Assembly: GCA_029785235.1 (NCBI GenBank)
Contig: JAFMAA010000003.1
Coordinates: forward strand, 68,642-132,641
DNA length: 64,000 bases
Source: Nitrososphaerota archaeon
GTDB taxonomy: Archaea; Thermoproteota; Nitrososphaeria; Nitrososphaerales; UBA183
Direction: 5' to 3'
Shown here: positions 35,352 through 44,413 of the stretch, one piece after another
Position numbering within the stretch: the stretch's first letter is position 1
Layout of the letters: each line of letters opens with the position of its first letter
Program-made: the position numbers and the translations under genes
The notes under the pieces: model-generated
Told to the model about the DNA's origin: nothing
Database searches by the model: none
What the model saw: the letters and a program-made list of their open reading frames with translations, nothing else

Positions 35352-35972
35352 ATGGCTGCCGTCTCGACGCTGCTCGAGCTCGTAGAGAGAAGAGGCCAGG
35401 GGCCTTCGCCTGGTTTCAGTAGGGAGCACGCCCTGCTGGCTTTCCTGACCATCGGTGCTTCCGGGGAGATTGGAAGGCAGGCACTTGCGAGAAGTTTGAA
35501 CCTAGGTGAGGGGTCGATGCGGACAGTCCTCAGAAAGTTCACCCACGCGGGCTATGTGGAGACAGACACCTTAGGGTGTCATCTCACGCCTTCTGGCAGA
35601 CGACTGCATGCTTCTATCCTGAGAAGCATCCCGAAGATGGCAGCAATCAAAGACTCTCAGGTCGAGCTCGGGAAGTCCCAGGTTGCTATCCTGGTGCGGC
35701 CTATAACCGATATGGCCGCCAACGGTCTTGTCCAGCGTGACTCTGCGGTCAAAGTAGGAGCCACCGGAGCCGCCACCTATTTGATCAAGGAAGGGAAGTT
35801 TGCCATCCCAGGAAGCTCGCCTGATTGCGAGAAAGACTTCCCCGGATCTATCTGGCGCGCCCTCAGGTCTGAACTGTCGCCAAAGGATGGGGACGTGGTG
35901 ATTCTTTGCGGCGCGACCGATGAAATCGCGGCCAAGCTGGGTGCCCTTTCGGCGGCTTTCACGCTTCTGTGA
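35352..35972 (+). CDS. DUF4443 protein with N-terminal winged helix
   Basis: The 206-residue archaeal protein has a winged helix at about residues 25-85 (EHALLAFLTIGASGEIGRQA, LNLGEGSMRTVLRKFTHAGY). A DUF4443 domain follows (KSQVAILVRPITDMAANGLV, GATGAATYLIKEGKFAIPGS, DGDVVILCGATDEIAAKLGA). The second domain looks like a ligand-sensing alpha/beta fold, making this a likely metabolite-responsive transcription regulator. It is convergent with the MIP18-family gene. Confidence 0.85.
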   Translation: MAAVSTLLELVERRGQGPSPGFSREHALLAFLTIGASGEIGRQALARSLNLGEGSMRTVLRKFTHAGYVETDTLGCHLTPSGRRLHASILRSIPKMAAIKDSQVELGKSQVAILVRPITDMAANGLVQRDSAVKVGATGAATYLIKEGKFAIPGSSPDCEKDFPGSIWRALRSELSPKDGDVVILCGATDEIAAKLGALSAAFTLL

Positions 35973-35975
35973 CTA

Positions 35976-36314
35976 TTATTTGGTCGCCTGCTCGGCAGGA
36001 GCACCCTGAGGGCCTGATTGTTTGTTCACCTGTCGATTTATGGCGTCCGCGAAGTAATGTCCGGTCACAATCACTTTCACAGACTTCACGCCCTTAACCT
36101 GAGCAAGGTTGTCCTTCAGGTCTTGAGATATCTTCAGTGCGAAAACAGGAGGGCAGAACTGCGTGGTTGCATGATACTCGACGTCTACGTTCCCGTCTTT
36201 GACGTCTAGCTTGTCGATAAGGTTCATCTCCACGATTGGCATTCCTATCTCGGGATCCACTATCTTCGAGACCTGTCTCTGAACCTCCCTCACGTCCACC
36301 TCTTCTGACGACAT
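35976..36314 (-). CDS. MIP18/DUF59-family metal-sulfur cluster assembly factor
   Basis: The 112-residue protein has the DUF59 core: IVDPEIGMPIVEMNLIDKLD near residues 18-37, then TTQFCPPVFALKI with the reactive-looking Cys, and a final VKVIVTGHYFADAI. SufT/PaaD/MIP18 relatives assist maturation of iron-sulfur proteins. The last 15 residues are low-complexity (Pro/Gln/Ala). ATG start. It is divergent from the O-methyltransferase gene. Confidence 0.9.
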   Translation of the reverse strand: MSSEEVDVREVQRQVSKIVDPEIGMPIVEMNLIDKLDVKDGNVDVEYHATTQFCPPVFALKISQDLKDNLAQVKGVKSVKVIVTGHYFADAINRQVNKQSGPQGAPAEQATK

Positions 36315-36351
36315 AGAACCACTGAAAAGCGCCCCTTCCGCTAAAAAAAGC

Positions 36352-36976
36352 TTGTCCCGGGACGAGCTCAGGCAGGTTTACAACCTACCACCGCAGGTGT
36401 CATCCCACGAAGCCAGAAGACGTACTCGCATCAATAGAGGCTGCCGCCCCCAGCAAAGGATGGCCAATCATCGGACCCAAGAGGGGGATCATATTGGATG
36501 AGGTTGTGGGGAGACACAAGCCATCGTCGATACTCGAAGTGGGGACCAACGTAGGCTACAGCGCCATAAGGATGGCGCGGCACCTGAAGGCAGGCCAGCG
36601 ACTCACATGCGTCGAGGTCAGCGGGGACATGGCACTGGCAGCCAGGGTGAACTTCGAGAAGGCCGGGCTTTCGGACCTGATTGAAGTAATCGTAGGGGAC
36701 GCACTGTCTGTGCTTCCTACGTTCACAACCCGTTTCGATATGGTCTTTCTAGATGCGGCGAAAGACGATTACCTGGACTACCTGAGGTCAGTCGAGAAGC
36801 TCCTTCATGCCGGGAGCGTGGTAGTGGCGGACAACGTGAAGTCCTTCTACCCCGCGGTCAAACCATATCTCGACTATGTGCGCAACTCGGGGAGGTACGC
36901 GAGCTCCTACAGAGACGCTCCGTCGAACTGGGGGACGGACGAGGGGGACGCTGTCGAAGTGAGCGTCAGGCTCTGA
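36352..36976 (+). CDS. SAM-dependent O-methyltransferase, N-terminus apparently frameshifted
   Basis: The open part from 36494 encodes a catechol-O-methyltransferase-like Rossmann domain: ILEVGTNVGYSAIRMARHLK is the SAM-binding motif, LTCVEVSGDMALAARVNF motif II, and MVFLDAAKDDYLDYLRSVEK the metal/acid motif, ending in VVADNVK. The frame stays coding upstream of 36494 (PEDVLASIEAAAPSKGWPII) without a start. A TTG at 36352 in the next frame reads RDELRQVYNLPP. The two join naturally near 36385-36405, implying a one-base shift. Substrate unknown. Confidence 0.82.
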
Positions 36977-37973
36977 ACCCCTCCACCAGATTCTGCCACG
37001 CGGGGCTCCCGTCGAATGGTAGGTACACTCGCACTCTGTCCAAGAGTCCTCGGTACTTGTTCTCAATCTCCCCGCCAACCTCTTTCCAAGTCCCTCCTAC
37101 TACGAACTCTTCTAGCATCGCGTCATCCACCTCAGATGCCATCGTGCGCCACTCCCCCCTTGTAGACAGTGCATGCAGCCGTTCAGCCACGTCCTCCCAA
37201 TGATGGAGCTCCATCACCCTCCTATACGTACGGGTCGAGGCGTAGAACGCTATCTGTTCCCTGTATGCTTCTCTGACCGCAGAGATCTCATGTTCATTGT
37301 CTCCCACGGCAGCGAACACCGACGCGGCCACTTGCACCTCTGACCTGCTCCTCCCGGACCTCGCCGCGCCCTTTGACAGCGCAGGCTCTATGACTTCACG
37401 GAGGTATCTGAGCGTGTGGAGAGGGTGGATATGGAGGCCATCTGCAACGCCCCCTGCCAACATGCACATCGTCTCGTTGACTCCGGCAACCAGGATTGGA
37501 ATTGAAGGGTGCCCAATCGGACTCGGCGTGAAGAAGGGGGTCATGAGGTCAAGCGTGTAGAATCGTCCCCTGAAGTCCAACTTTGAGCCCTCCTGCCAGC
37601 TCTTCCATACAGACCTCAGTGCCGACACATATTCCCTCATTTTTGGAGCCGGCGGGTCCCATTTCATCCCGAATCTCCGCTCGATATGGCCCTTGACCTG
37701 GCTCCCCAAACCCAGCATGAATCTGCCCCTGGAAACGCTCTGAATGTCCCAGGAGGTGTATGCCATCGTCGTGGGGCTTCTGGTGAACGCTAGTGCTATC
37801 GACGTCCCTAACCCCACGCGCTTAGTGGCAGCAGCAGCCAGAGCTAGCTGCACGAAGGGGTCGTGCTTTGTCTCGTTCGCCCAGAAGGCGTCGAACCCGT
37901 ACTCCTCCGCCTTCCTCGCGAGCCCGCCTGCTTCACTCGGCTCGCCCAACGCCACCTCTGCGTCTATTTTCAA
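36966..37973 (-). CDS. Luciferase-like F420-dependent oxidoreductase
   Basis: The 335-residue protein has the bacterial-luciferase TIM barrel: EEYGFDAFWANETKHDPFVQ at the start, VGLGTSIALAFTRSPTTMAY, RGRFMLGLGSQVKGHIERRF, and PILVAGVNETMCMLAGGVAD. The last two patterns match the F420-dependent LLM subfamily (TIGR03617-like). It is predicted to oxidise or reduce a small substrate with F420 or FMN. Its 3' end overlaps the convergent methyltransferase by 11 bp. Confidence 0.9.
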   Translation of the reverse strand: MKIDAEVALGEPSEAGGLARKAEEYGFDAFWANETKHDPFVQLALAAAATKRVGLGTSIALAFTRSPTTMAYTSWDIQSVSRGRFMLGLGSQVKGHIERRFGMKWDPPAPKMREYVSALRSVWKSWQEGSKLDFRGRFYTLDLMTPFFTPSPIGHPSIPILVAGVNETMCMLAGGVADGLHIHPLHTLRYLREVIEPALSKGAARSGRSRSEVQVAASVFAAVGDNEHEISAVREAYREQIAFYASTRTYRRVMELHHWEDVAERLHALSTRGEWRTMASEVDDAMLEEFVVGGTWKEVGGEIENKYRGLLDRVRVYLPFDGSPAWQNLVEGFRA

Positions 37974-38035
37974 CCGAAGGGCACCGTCGTACGTGTGCTT
38001 CTTAAAGCCGGACCAGCGAGGACAGGCTCAACCTC

Positions 38036-38923
38036 TTGCCGAATCTTTCGGTCATCGCCGGCTTGACAACAGCGCTGTGCTGGGGGACTGGGGACTATCT
38101 GTCCAGGAGCCAGTCGGAGAGGATGGGCTACTACAAGACTCTCACATATTCAATGATAGTGACCTTCCTAGTTCTCGTCGCCCTCACTCCGGTTGTCAGC
38201 CCTGAGCTTAGCGCTCCTCTCATACCATTGGTCGTCCTCCTCGTCGCAGGGGTCTTGAATTTTGTCGCCTTCAATTTCCTCTACCAGGCCTTCCACAGAG
38301 GGGTCGTCTCAGTCGTCGCGCCGGTTGCATACACATATCCTGCTATCACTACGCTCCTCTCCATCTTCATTTTAGGCACTGTTCTGCAGTCCGCCGAGAT
38401 CCTCGCAATCGCAGGGATTATCATCGGCGTGGTCCTTACGTCAACAAGATTCTCCGAGATAAAGCGGTCCACCATTGGCAAGGGCTCCGCAGGTCTTACC
38501 GCTGGGTTCATTCCTGCCGCCGCCGCTTCGCTCTTCTTCGGGTTCGTCTATGTAGGGGTCGGATACGCCGCGCCGTTGGTGAGCCTGGTAATCCCGGTCA
38601 TGATTCTCCGGATAGTGGGAATTGCGATGGGGTTAGCGCTGGCTCCGGCCCTCAAGCAGAGCGCTAGGCCTACCAAGGGGGTCTTCTCGAGTGGGATTAT
38701 CACCATGGGTATCTTGGAGGCCGTGGGCTTCCTCTCCTTGACCTATGGTATCTCTGTCCCTGGAGGATCTCTCCCAGTCGTAACGGCGATATCTGGCATG
38801 GGAGGAGCTGTGGCCGCGGGCTATGGGCTCGTCCTGCTGAAAGAGCGGCTCGAGCCGAATCAGATAATCGGAGTGGTCATGTCCCTCTTGGGCGTCTTCG
38901 CATTGCTGTACCTGGGGGCCTAG
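38036..38923 (+). CDS. EamA/DMT-family transporter
   Basis: The 295-residue protein has about ten membrane helices arranged as two five-helix EamA repeats. The first repeat contains TALCWGTGDYLSRSQSERMG and FNFLYQAFHRGVVSVVAPVA, the second SLTYGISVPGGSLPVVTAIS and LLKERLEPNQIIGVVMSLLG. It is a likely exporter of metabolites or amino acids. It starts with TTG at 38036, and a small gene follows three bases after its stop, suggesting co-transcription. Confidence 0.9.
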   Translation: MPNLSVIAGLTTALCWGTGDYLSRSQSERMGYYKTLTYSMIVTFLVLVALTPVVSPELSAPLIPLVVLLVAGVLNFVAFNFLYQAFHRGVVSVVAPVAYTYPAITTLLSIFILGTVLQSAEILAIAGIIIGVVLTSTRFSEIKRSTIGKGSAGLTAGFIPAAAASLFFGFVYVGVGYAAPLVSLVIPVMILRIVGIAMGLALAPALKQSARPTKGVFSSGIITMGILEAVGFLSLTYGISVPGGSLPVVTAISGMGGAVAAGYGLVLLKERLEPNQIIGVVMSLLGVFALLYLGA

Positions 38924-38926
38924 GGG

Positions 38927-39247
38927 GTGGATTACTTCACCGCGATCCAAGAAGGAAGAAGCAGGGTCAATCGGGCGCTCGCGGTGCTTCAAAATGCAGC
39001 CGGCCCGTCATATCCGATGCTTATCCTTAAGCTCGGTGTCCCAGAGTGGACCCCTGTGGGAGATGAGATGCTGTACAAGGTGGTCCCTGGGAGGAACTCT
39101 ACAGCCGCCCTGGTGATTTGCGACGCCGAAGGAAATTCTAAAGCGATGAGCGCCTGGCTGCGCGCAGAGAAAGCGGACGAGGTTTCCCAGAGATTGGATG
39201 CAGAAGGGATTTCCGTCTATCTTGGAGACGTCAAGCTCCCGATCTGA
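38927..39247 (+). CDS. Small hypothetical alpha/beta protein
   Basis: The 106-residue product starts with GTG three bases after the DMT transporter stop. It reads as a mixed alpha/beta domain (RVNRALAVLQNAAGPSYPML, TAALVICDAEGNSKAMSAWL, GISVYLGDVKLPI). No family is recognised. Tight spacing suggests a link to the transporter. Confidence 0.6.
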   Translation: MDYFTAIQEGRSRVNRALAVLQNAAGPSYPMLILKLGVPEWTPVGDEMLYKVVPGRNSTAALVICDAEGNSKAMSAWLRAEKADEVSQRLDAEGISVYLGDVKLPI

Positions 39248-39381
39248 GCATCCTATTTATTAACCAGTCTAGAGTCGGAACACCTTGCGCCTGGCCTGTG
39301 CCTACCCTAGGCTTCGAAGAGGAGTTCTGTTTTGAAGCTCGGGTCGAGCAGGTTGGACGCAGAAAAATTGGGGGTGAACGA

Positions 39382-39558
39382 ATGGCAAGATGTTCGGTCT
39401 GCAAGGGTCACGCAGTGGCGTCGTGCGCAGAATGCGAAGCCTTAGTGTGTATGTCGCACTCCACTACAATCTTCGACGAAGGGAGCAGGGCTATGAAGAC
39501 TTACTGCGGCAACTGTACGGCTAAGCGGATGCCCATGTGGGTAGCGCGGCGAAGGTGA
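39382..39558 (+). CDS. Small B-box-like zinc finger protein
   Basis: From ATG 39382 the 58-residue protein has CSVC (4-7), CAEC (15-18), then CMSH (23-26) and CGNC (45-48). This Cys/His pattern resembles cross-brace B-box or HIT-type zinc fingers (two zinc sites). The open frame extends upstream to 39298, but residues before this ATG are not conserved-looking. A role in protein or RNA binding is likely; partner unknown. Confidence 0.65.
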   Translation: MARCSVCKGHAVASCAECEALVCMSHSTTIFDEGSRAMKTYCGNCTAKRMPMWVARRR

Positions 39559-39670
39559 AGGTAGGAAACGCCCTCGAGTGGGCATAACCTACTTTGAAGT
39601 CTAGATGCGCTCTATTCTATAGGATTAACTACATTCCTGAAGGTTCGAGGCTGCGCTGACTGCAATTGGG

Positions 39671-40111
39671 TTATTCAAAAGATAGGCTAGAGCGCGTCCA
39701 TAGCGGCCTTGTCTTCGTCGACCATATCCTCTCGAACTGTCCCTTGGCGGGTCCCTTCGCGAAGAGGCCTAGCCTTCCCAGCTCCAAGCTCGCGGAATAT
39801 TTCACTTCAGTTCCGTCAGCGACCTGCTTGAGGGCCATGGTCACCTTGCTTCCCTTGCCGTCTCCCTCCAGAGTATCAACATAGAGGGTCTGGGTGGCTT
39901 CGTCAAAGGTCAACGTGTTGATTGAGCTGATCTTCTTGCCCATCATGGCAGCATGTTGTTCGATCCTAACTCCACCCCCGTAGCCAAGGACTTCCACCTC
40001 TTTCACGAGGTTAGGGTGCACTTTAGGTAGGTTCTCAGGGTGCATGCAAAACTCTATGGCTTTCGAAATAGGCGCCTGCGTCTTCCCCATCTTTTCCCAA
40101 CCTGTGGGCAT
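39671..40111 (-). CDS. SRPBCC-family (START/Bet v 1-like) protein, C-terminus apparently frameshifted
   Basis: The 146-residue frame has SRPBCC features: ISKAIEFCMHPENLPKVHPN near the N-terminus, a beta-rich body (LTFDEATQTLYVDTLEGDGK, GTEVKYSASLELGRLG) and the final-helix start FAKGPAKGQFE. After GQFE the frame turns into RIWSTKTRPLWTR, atypical for the family. The neighbouring frame reads EDMVDEDKAAMDAL and stops at 39687-39689, an ideal C-terminal helix. A one-base shift near 39730 is likely. It probably binds a hydrophobic ligand. Confidence 0.8.
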   Translation of the reverse strand: MPTGWEKMGKTQAPISKAIEFCMHPENLPKVHPNLVKEVEVLGYGGGVRIEQHAAMMGKKISSINTLTFDEATQTLYVDTLEGDGKGSKVTMALKQVADGTEVKYSASLELGRLGLFAKGPAKGQFERIWSTKTRPLWTRSSLSFE

Positions 40112-40188
40112 GGCGTGGATGTTGAGAGTGGGATCGCTTAGGTGTGCCCCGACTGCGACGCCATAGCCTCGGGCACCAGAGCAGGTGT

Positions 40189-41802
40189 TCAGTCGTATAT
40201 CTGTACCACCGCATTGACGTACCCGGTGGCACCATTGGGGAATGTTCCCTCTCTATTGGAAGTCTGCACCTTCCCAGCCGCATCGACGGCCCTTGCCAAG
40301 ATTGAATACTCTCCTGCTGACTGCGGCTTCCACTCGTACGCCCAGAGTGCCCAAGTGAGGTTGGAAATCGGTGGTTTGACCTGGGCTTCTTCCCACGTCT
40401 TGCCATTGTCAAAGCTCACTTCTACGGTGGAAATCCCCCTGTCGCCCGCGAACGCATATCCAGACAGGAGTATCGTGCCTCCATACTTTGAAAGGCTCGC
40501 CTGGTCTGGGGCAAGTGGGACTATGAACGCCTGGGTGTGCACCCTGGCTGTGTTTGTCCACCCTCTGGTCTGCCAGTATCCATCATAGACAACCCCAACT
40601 ACCGAGATTTTGTTAATCCACTTCGCGCTCATCATGCCATACACCCCTGGAATCAATCCTCTGAGAGGGTAGCCGTGCCTAACTGGAAGGTCTTGGCCGT
40701 TCATACCGTAGGCGACCATACTGTCTGGCATCAGAGCCTTTGCCAAGGGGATTCCGACGCTATATCCATCTACTGAGTAGAAGACGACATACACCGCTCC
40801 TGGGCTCGCGCCCCCTACGTCAGCCAGCAGATCAGAGAGCTTCACCCCCGTCCATTTCGCGTTACCTATGAGATTCCCGTTCAACACGTTGCTCACACAT
40901 TCGAGCGTGGTATACTGGCTCGTCTGAGGAAGGGAACTGAGTTCCTGCAGCGTGTAGGACTTCGGGGTACCCACGAGTCCGTCCACTGTCAGAGCCCAAG
41001 CAGAGACGTCCACGGCGGGGTCTATGACATCTATGGCTACCCTATAGAAGCCACTGTCAGTCGTCACCTCAGAGTCTACTAGGGAAGCGAGTCTCGGGTC
41101 TCTGAAGATAGAGGGCGCCTCTTGGAGGTTAACAGGCTGGCTCGTCCCCGTTGGTTGCGCACTGGAAGCGAAGAGCTGGTTCAGGCCCATGAGCCCAGCG
41201 ATCCCAGCGATGACCGCGAACACCATTATGGTCCCCTTTTCAATGAACTCCCTCCTCCCTCTATCTTCGATGCCGGACCCTCCAAGCAGCCCTTGCCTAG
41301 TCACCTGCGGCCGATACACCGACGAGAGCAGGAGTGCGAACACCGCCTGGACCAGTAGCAGCCCAAGGGGGAAGACCCAGATTGCCTTCGAAGGGGCGTA
41401 AGGGGAGGCAACCCCGAAGATGGCGTCTCCGGCCGCGGGGAAAAGGAGAAGGCCGAAGACCATCCAAGGGATGAGGCTGAGCACCAACAATCCCTCGAAC
41501 CTCTTCAGTGCTCCGAAAACCCTCTTCGCGAGGAGGAGGTCGAAGAGAACGACAACCAGGCCGTAAACAACGGCCGCGATCAGGGTAGCAATCACCAGTC
41601 CAATCTGACCAGCTAGATCTCCGAAACGTTGAACCATCGGCTCCTCAATCGACGCAGGAACCACCCTGAGGAATGCGGCCAGGGCTGACTCAGGAGGGAA
41701 AGGGGCGACCCCACCCAGCCTGAGGAGGAAGTTGAAGCAGAGCCCTCCCAGACCGGCCAACGTCCCTATCAGTAGCAGGGAGGAAGCGTGCCTCAGGCTC
41801 AA
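40189..41802 (-). CDS. Membrane-anchored molybdopterin oxidoreductase (sulfite oxidase fold)
   Basis: The 537-residue protein starts with about five membrane helices (roughly 7-27, 66-90, 105-123, 142-162, 190-208). A sulfite-oxidase-type molybdopterin domain follows: QYTTLECVSNVLNGNLIGNA places the Mo-ligand Cys at 302, with KWTGVKLSDLL, PVRHGYPLRGLIPGVYGMMS and KWINKISVV. The C-terminal Ig-like dimerisation domain contains TVEVSFDNGKTWEEA. The catalytic domain should face outside the cell. Substrate could be sulfite or another oxyanion or sulfoxide. There is no haem partner nearby. Confidence 0.9.
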   Translation of the reverse strand: MSLRHASSLLLIGTLAGLGGLCFNFLLRLGGVAPFPPESALAAFLRVVPASIEEPMVQRFGDLAGQIGLVIATLIAAVVYGLVVVLFDLLLAKRVFGALKRFEGLLVLSLIPWMVFGLLLFPAAGDAIFGVASPYAPSKAIWVFPLGLLLVQAVFALLLSSVYRPQVTRQGLLGGSGIEDRGRREFIEKGTIMVFAVIAGIAGLMGLNQLFASSAQPTGTSQPVNLQEAPSIFRDPRLASLVDSEVTTDSGFYRVAIDVIDPAVDVSAWALTVDGLVGTPKSYTLQELSSLPQTSQYTTLECVSNVLNGNLIGNAKWTGVKLSDLLADVGGASPGAVYVVFYSVDGYSVGIPLAKALMPDSMVAYGMNGQDLPVRHGYPLRGLIPGVYGMMSAKWINKISVVGVVYDGYWQTRGWTNTARVHTQAFIVPLAPDQASLSKYGGTILLSGYAFAGDRGISTVEVSFDNGKTWEEAQVKPPISNLTWALWAYEWKPQSAGEYSILARAVDAAGKVQTSNREGTFPNGATGYVNAVVQIYD

Positions 41803-42023
41803 CGGGCATTAGGCCCCCACACTAGAAGCTTGGTGTAAGCCTGCCTCAACGCTTCGTACCTGGAGGTCCCCGCCGGGGTTACCTAATGACAAGGTGGACG
41901 CTAGGCTCCGAGCCCCGGCGGATTGCTCCAACTACGACCGAATGCTTCGAGTGGGGACCTCGGTGGGTGGACACTCAGGGCCATCGCGAGGGCAGGGAAC
42001 GACGCTGGATAGGCCGAGCCTCT

Positions 42024-42260
42024 TCACTTCGTCTGCGCCGGGGTAGTGGCCCCGCCTACCTTCCCCCTCGACGCCAACACGAATCCGAGGGCAGCCATCA
42101 GTACACCGACCAGAGCTATGATTGAACCTGCATAAATCCAGAATGGCACACCGGTCATTGATGAGCCCCCGATCATTCCATCCCCCTGAAGCGCGAACAC
42201 CGTCCCGAGGAGTAGTAGGATGATGCCGAAGACACCCAGACCTAGAAATGGACCCCTCAA
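42024..42260 (-). CDS. Small two-TM membrane protein
   Basis: The 78-residue product has two membrane helices (LGVFGIILLLLGTVFAL and WIYAGSIIALVGVLMAALGF) separated by a Gly/Met-rich loop, with a polar C-terminal tail. ATG start. It is 44 bp downstream of alaX on the same strand and may be the last gene of the mre11 cluster. Confidence 0.65.
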   Translation of the reverse strand: MRGPFLGLGVFGIILLLLGTVFALQGDGMIGGSSMTGVPFWIYAGSIIALVGVLMAALGFVLASRGKVGGATTPAQTK

Positions 42261-42304
42261 CGCTTCTCCAAACAGGTTTACGTGGCTTAAATAGTTTCTA
42301 CTGT

Positions 42305-43006
42305 TTATTTCACTGTAAAGTAAAGCCGTCTGTTGCTCTTACCTTTGTTCTCGGTCTTCTCTCCGACGACCCTCCCTATCTCTCTAGTGTTCTTCACATG
42401 GACCCCACCGTCAGCTTGTATGTCCACGTCTCCTATCTGGACGATTCTTAGCATTTCCAACGAAGGCGGCATCGCGTTGGCGAGCTTGATGAAGCCCGGA
42501 TTGGCCAGGGCATCCTCCCGCTTCATGAAAAACGATTTGACCTCAAGTCCACGCTCCGCCGCCTCATTCACCTTGTCGATGTAGTAGGACATCTTTTCCT
42601 TGTCAAAGTTCTCCAGATTGAAGTCGACCCGCGAGCCGTCCGGGCTAATCTGGTTACCTGTGATGAGCGCGCCTGTCTCTCGGTTGACCACCGAACTGAG
42701 TATGTGGGCGGTTGTATGCATCCTCATGATTCGGAGGCGCCTCTCCCAGTCCAGGACTCCGTGGATTCGGTCCCCGGGGGCAACCCCGGACGCCGTGTCC
42801 ATGACATGGAATATCTCTTCGCCTTCCTTCATTACTTCGACTACCTTCGACCCCCCAAGAGTCCCGGTATCAGACACCAGTCCTCCTCCCCGGGGGTTGA
42901 ACGCCGTCTGGTCCAGCACAACCCTGTTCCCGTCTGCGGCCACAACTTCTGCATCGAATTCTCTCACGTAGGCGTCATCCCAGAAAATCCGCTTTGTCAA
43001 CCCCAT
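42305..43006 (-). CDS. alaX: Alanyl-tRNA editing protein AlaX
   Basis: The 233-residue protein is a free-standing AlaX editing domain with an N-terminal beta-barrel (QTAFNPRGGGLVSDTG at about 33-48). The zinc motif HTTAHIL has His97 and His101, and the second half-site DIQADGGVHVKNTREIG is at about 195-211. In that half-site the usual Cys of the AlaRS motif is Ala-Asp, as in some AlaX forms. It hydrolyses Ser- or Gly-tRNA(Ala). It is 38 bp downstream of the NreA gene. Confidence 0.93.
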   Translation of the reverse strand: MGLTKRIFWDDAYVREFDAEVVAADGNRVVLDQTAFNPRGGGLVSDTGTLGGSKVVEVMKEGEEIFHVMDTASGVAPGDRIHGVLDWERRLRIMRMHTTAHILSSVVNRETGALITGNQISPDGSRVDFNLENFDKEKMSYYIDKVNEAAERGLEVKSFFMKREDALANPGFIKLANAMPPSLEMLRIVQIGDVDIQADGGVHVKNTREIGRVVGEKTENKGKSNRRLYFTVK

Positions 43007-43044
43007 CCTCCTCCACAGCTCTCGGATTTAACATTCTACGGGCA

Positions 43045-44328
43045 TCAATATGCGCTGATTTTCATCTGAGTCAGTTCCCTCGAAATCAGTACGCTCTCCC
43101 TCTTCCATCTAGCCTTTGAGATCCGCATTTTCGACAGGGCGGAGTCCATCGCATCCGCAAACGTGCCGTACTTCTGGAACTGCTGCCTGAAGAGACTCCG
43201 TATGCTCTCTCTAACGTTCCATACCCCCAGCGGCATGATAAACCCTGGGTACGTCTCCCGCAGGACGATGGCCGCCGCCTGTCGCCTCTCCCTCTCCAGC
43301 GCTTCCCCCACGGCCAGCCTGGTGGAGTAGTAGCAGCCTCCCACTCGGGCGTATTTCGTCCTCCCGAAGTGCTCTTCATAGTCGCCTATCATGTATGGCT
43401 CACTAGTGTACTGGTTCCACGTGGTGTTTGGGAACCAGGCTTCGATCCATTCGAATCTCCAGGGCTCTGGCATCAGCACGGCGACGTACTGGTTGTCGTA
43501 GACCGCGAAGTCGTACACCCGGTACTCGTCGATGGTCGGATACCGCTTTAGCTTCTCGATGAGCCCGACGCTGATGGCGTCGTCGACCGCCGTGATGCTC
43601 CATCGGGTGGGCACAATCCTCCTCCGCCCACCGACACCGAACATGCCCAGAGAGAACGCCTTCTGAATCTTGGTGACCAGCACCCCCTTCCTGTACAGCT
43701 CACCTATTGCACTGGCCGCTCCCAGGTCTCTATCGTAGTACGCTGTCTGTATCCTCCTGTCTACAGATGGGTTGTCAATCCTGAACTTGTCGAGAGGGCC
43801 AGAAGGCCCGTAGGGCTGTGTATCTTCGTTCAGGGTCAAAATCCGCCTCGGCGCCTTCGTGAGTTTCAGCTCTGCGTCCACTGGTTTCGCTGCCATCGCA
43901 AGCTCCTGCAGGGAAGAGAGAATCCGCCCAGGATCGCGTGCGTCTTCGACGCTCGCCTTGGAGTTCCCCCTGACCAGGGAGTACCTATAGTCGACTATCT
44001 GGTCGATCGGTCTGCCCAACCACTCCTCCGGTGTGTCCAAGATGGAAGTGTCTCCGAAACTTTGTGGGACCATGGGCCCTATGGACACCTTTGGGTATCC
44101 GAGCCTCCCAACAAACACCCCGGGAGGGGAGGATCCTGCGATTTCATTCGTCGACACTGACGGGCTCAGTTTCGCCATCGCCTGGGCTTTCACTATGATG
44201 GGACACCTCGGCTTGCCGCACAGGAGCTTGGCCCCTCGACACGCCAGACACATCCAGGCTGGAGGGCTCTCCACCACTTCGATGGACCTGGCCATCTCCT
44301 CCTCGAGCCCGGTGACCGAGACGGCCAT
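43045..44328 (-). CDS. nreA: DNA repair protein NreA family
   Basis: This product of about 427 residues has the NreA zinc motif CLACRGAKLLCGKPRCP (CX2CX6CX4C) near the N-terminus. Family segments PPGVFVGRLGYPKVSIGPMV, RRRIVPTRWSITAVDD, FEWIEAWFPNTTW, RVGGCYYSTRLAV and FIMPLGVWNVRESI follow. NreA acts in DNA damage tolerance in haloarchaea, where a C-terminal PCNA-binding motif is reported; none is obvious here. ATG 44328 is chosen; a GTG at 44361 would add eleven residues. It follows rad50 on the same strand. Confidence 0.92.
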   Translation of the reverse strand: MAVSVTGLEEEMARSIEVVESPPAWMCLACRGAKLLCGKPRCPIIVKAQAMAKLSPSVSTNEIAGSSPPGVFVGRLGYPKVSIGPMVPQSFGDTSILDTPEEWLGRPIDQIVDYRYSLVRGNSKASVEDARDPGRILSSLQELAMAAKPVDAELKLTKAPRRILTLNEDTQPYGPSGPLDKFRIDNPSVDRRIQTAYYDRDLGAASAIGELYRKGVLVTKIQKAFSLGMFGVGGRRRIVPTRWSITAVDDAISVGLIEKLKRYPTIDEYRVYDFAVYDNQYVAVLMPEPWRFEWIEAWFPNTTWNQYTSEPYMIGDYEEHFGRTKYARVGGCYYSTRLAVGEALERERRQAAAIVLRETYPGFIMPLGVWNVRESIRSLFRQQFQKYGTFADAMDSALSKMRISKARWKRESVLISRELTQMKISAY

Positions 44329-44413
44329 CACGTTAGAAAGCCAGGTGATACGCCGGGGCACAGTTTGACCAGAGATATTCTCCTCTTAAACTCGGCGCAG
44401 TCTCAGTGGACGG

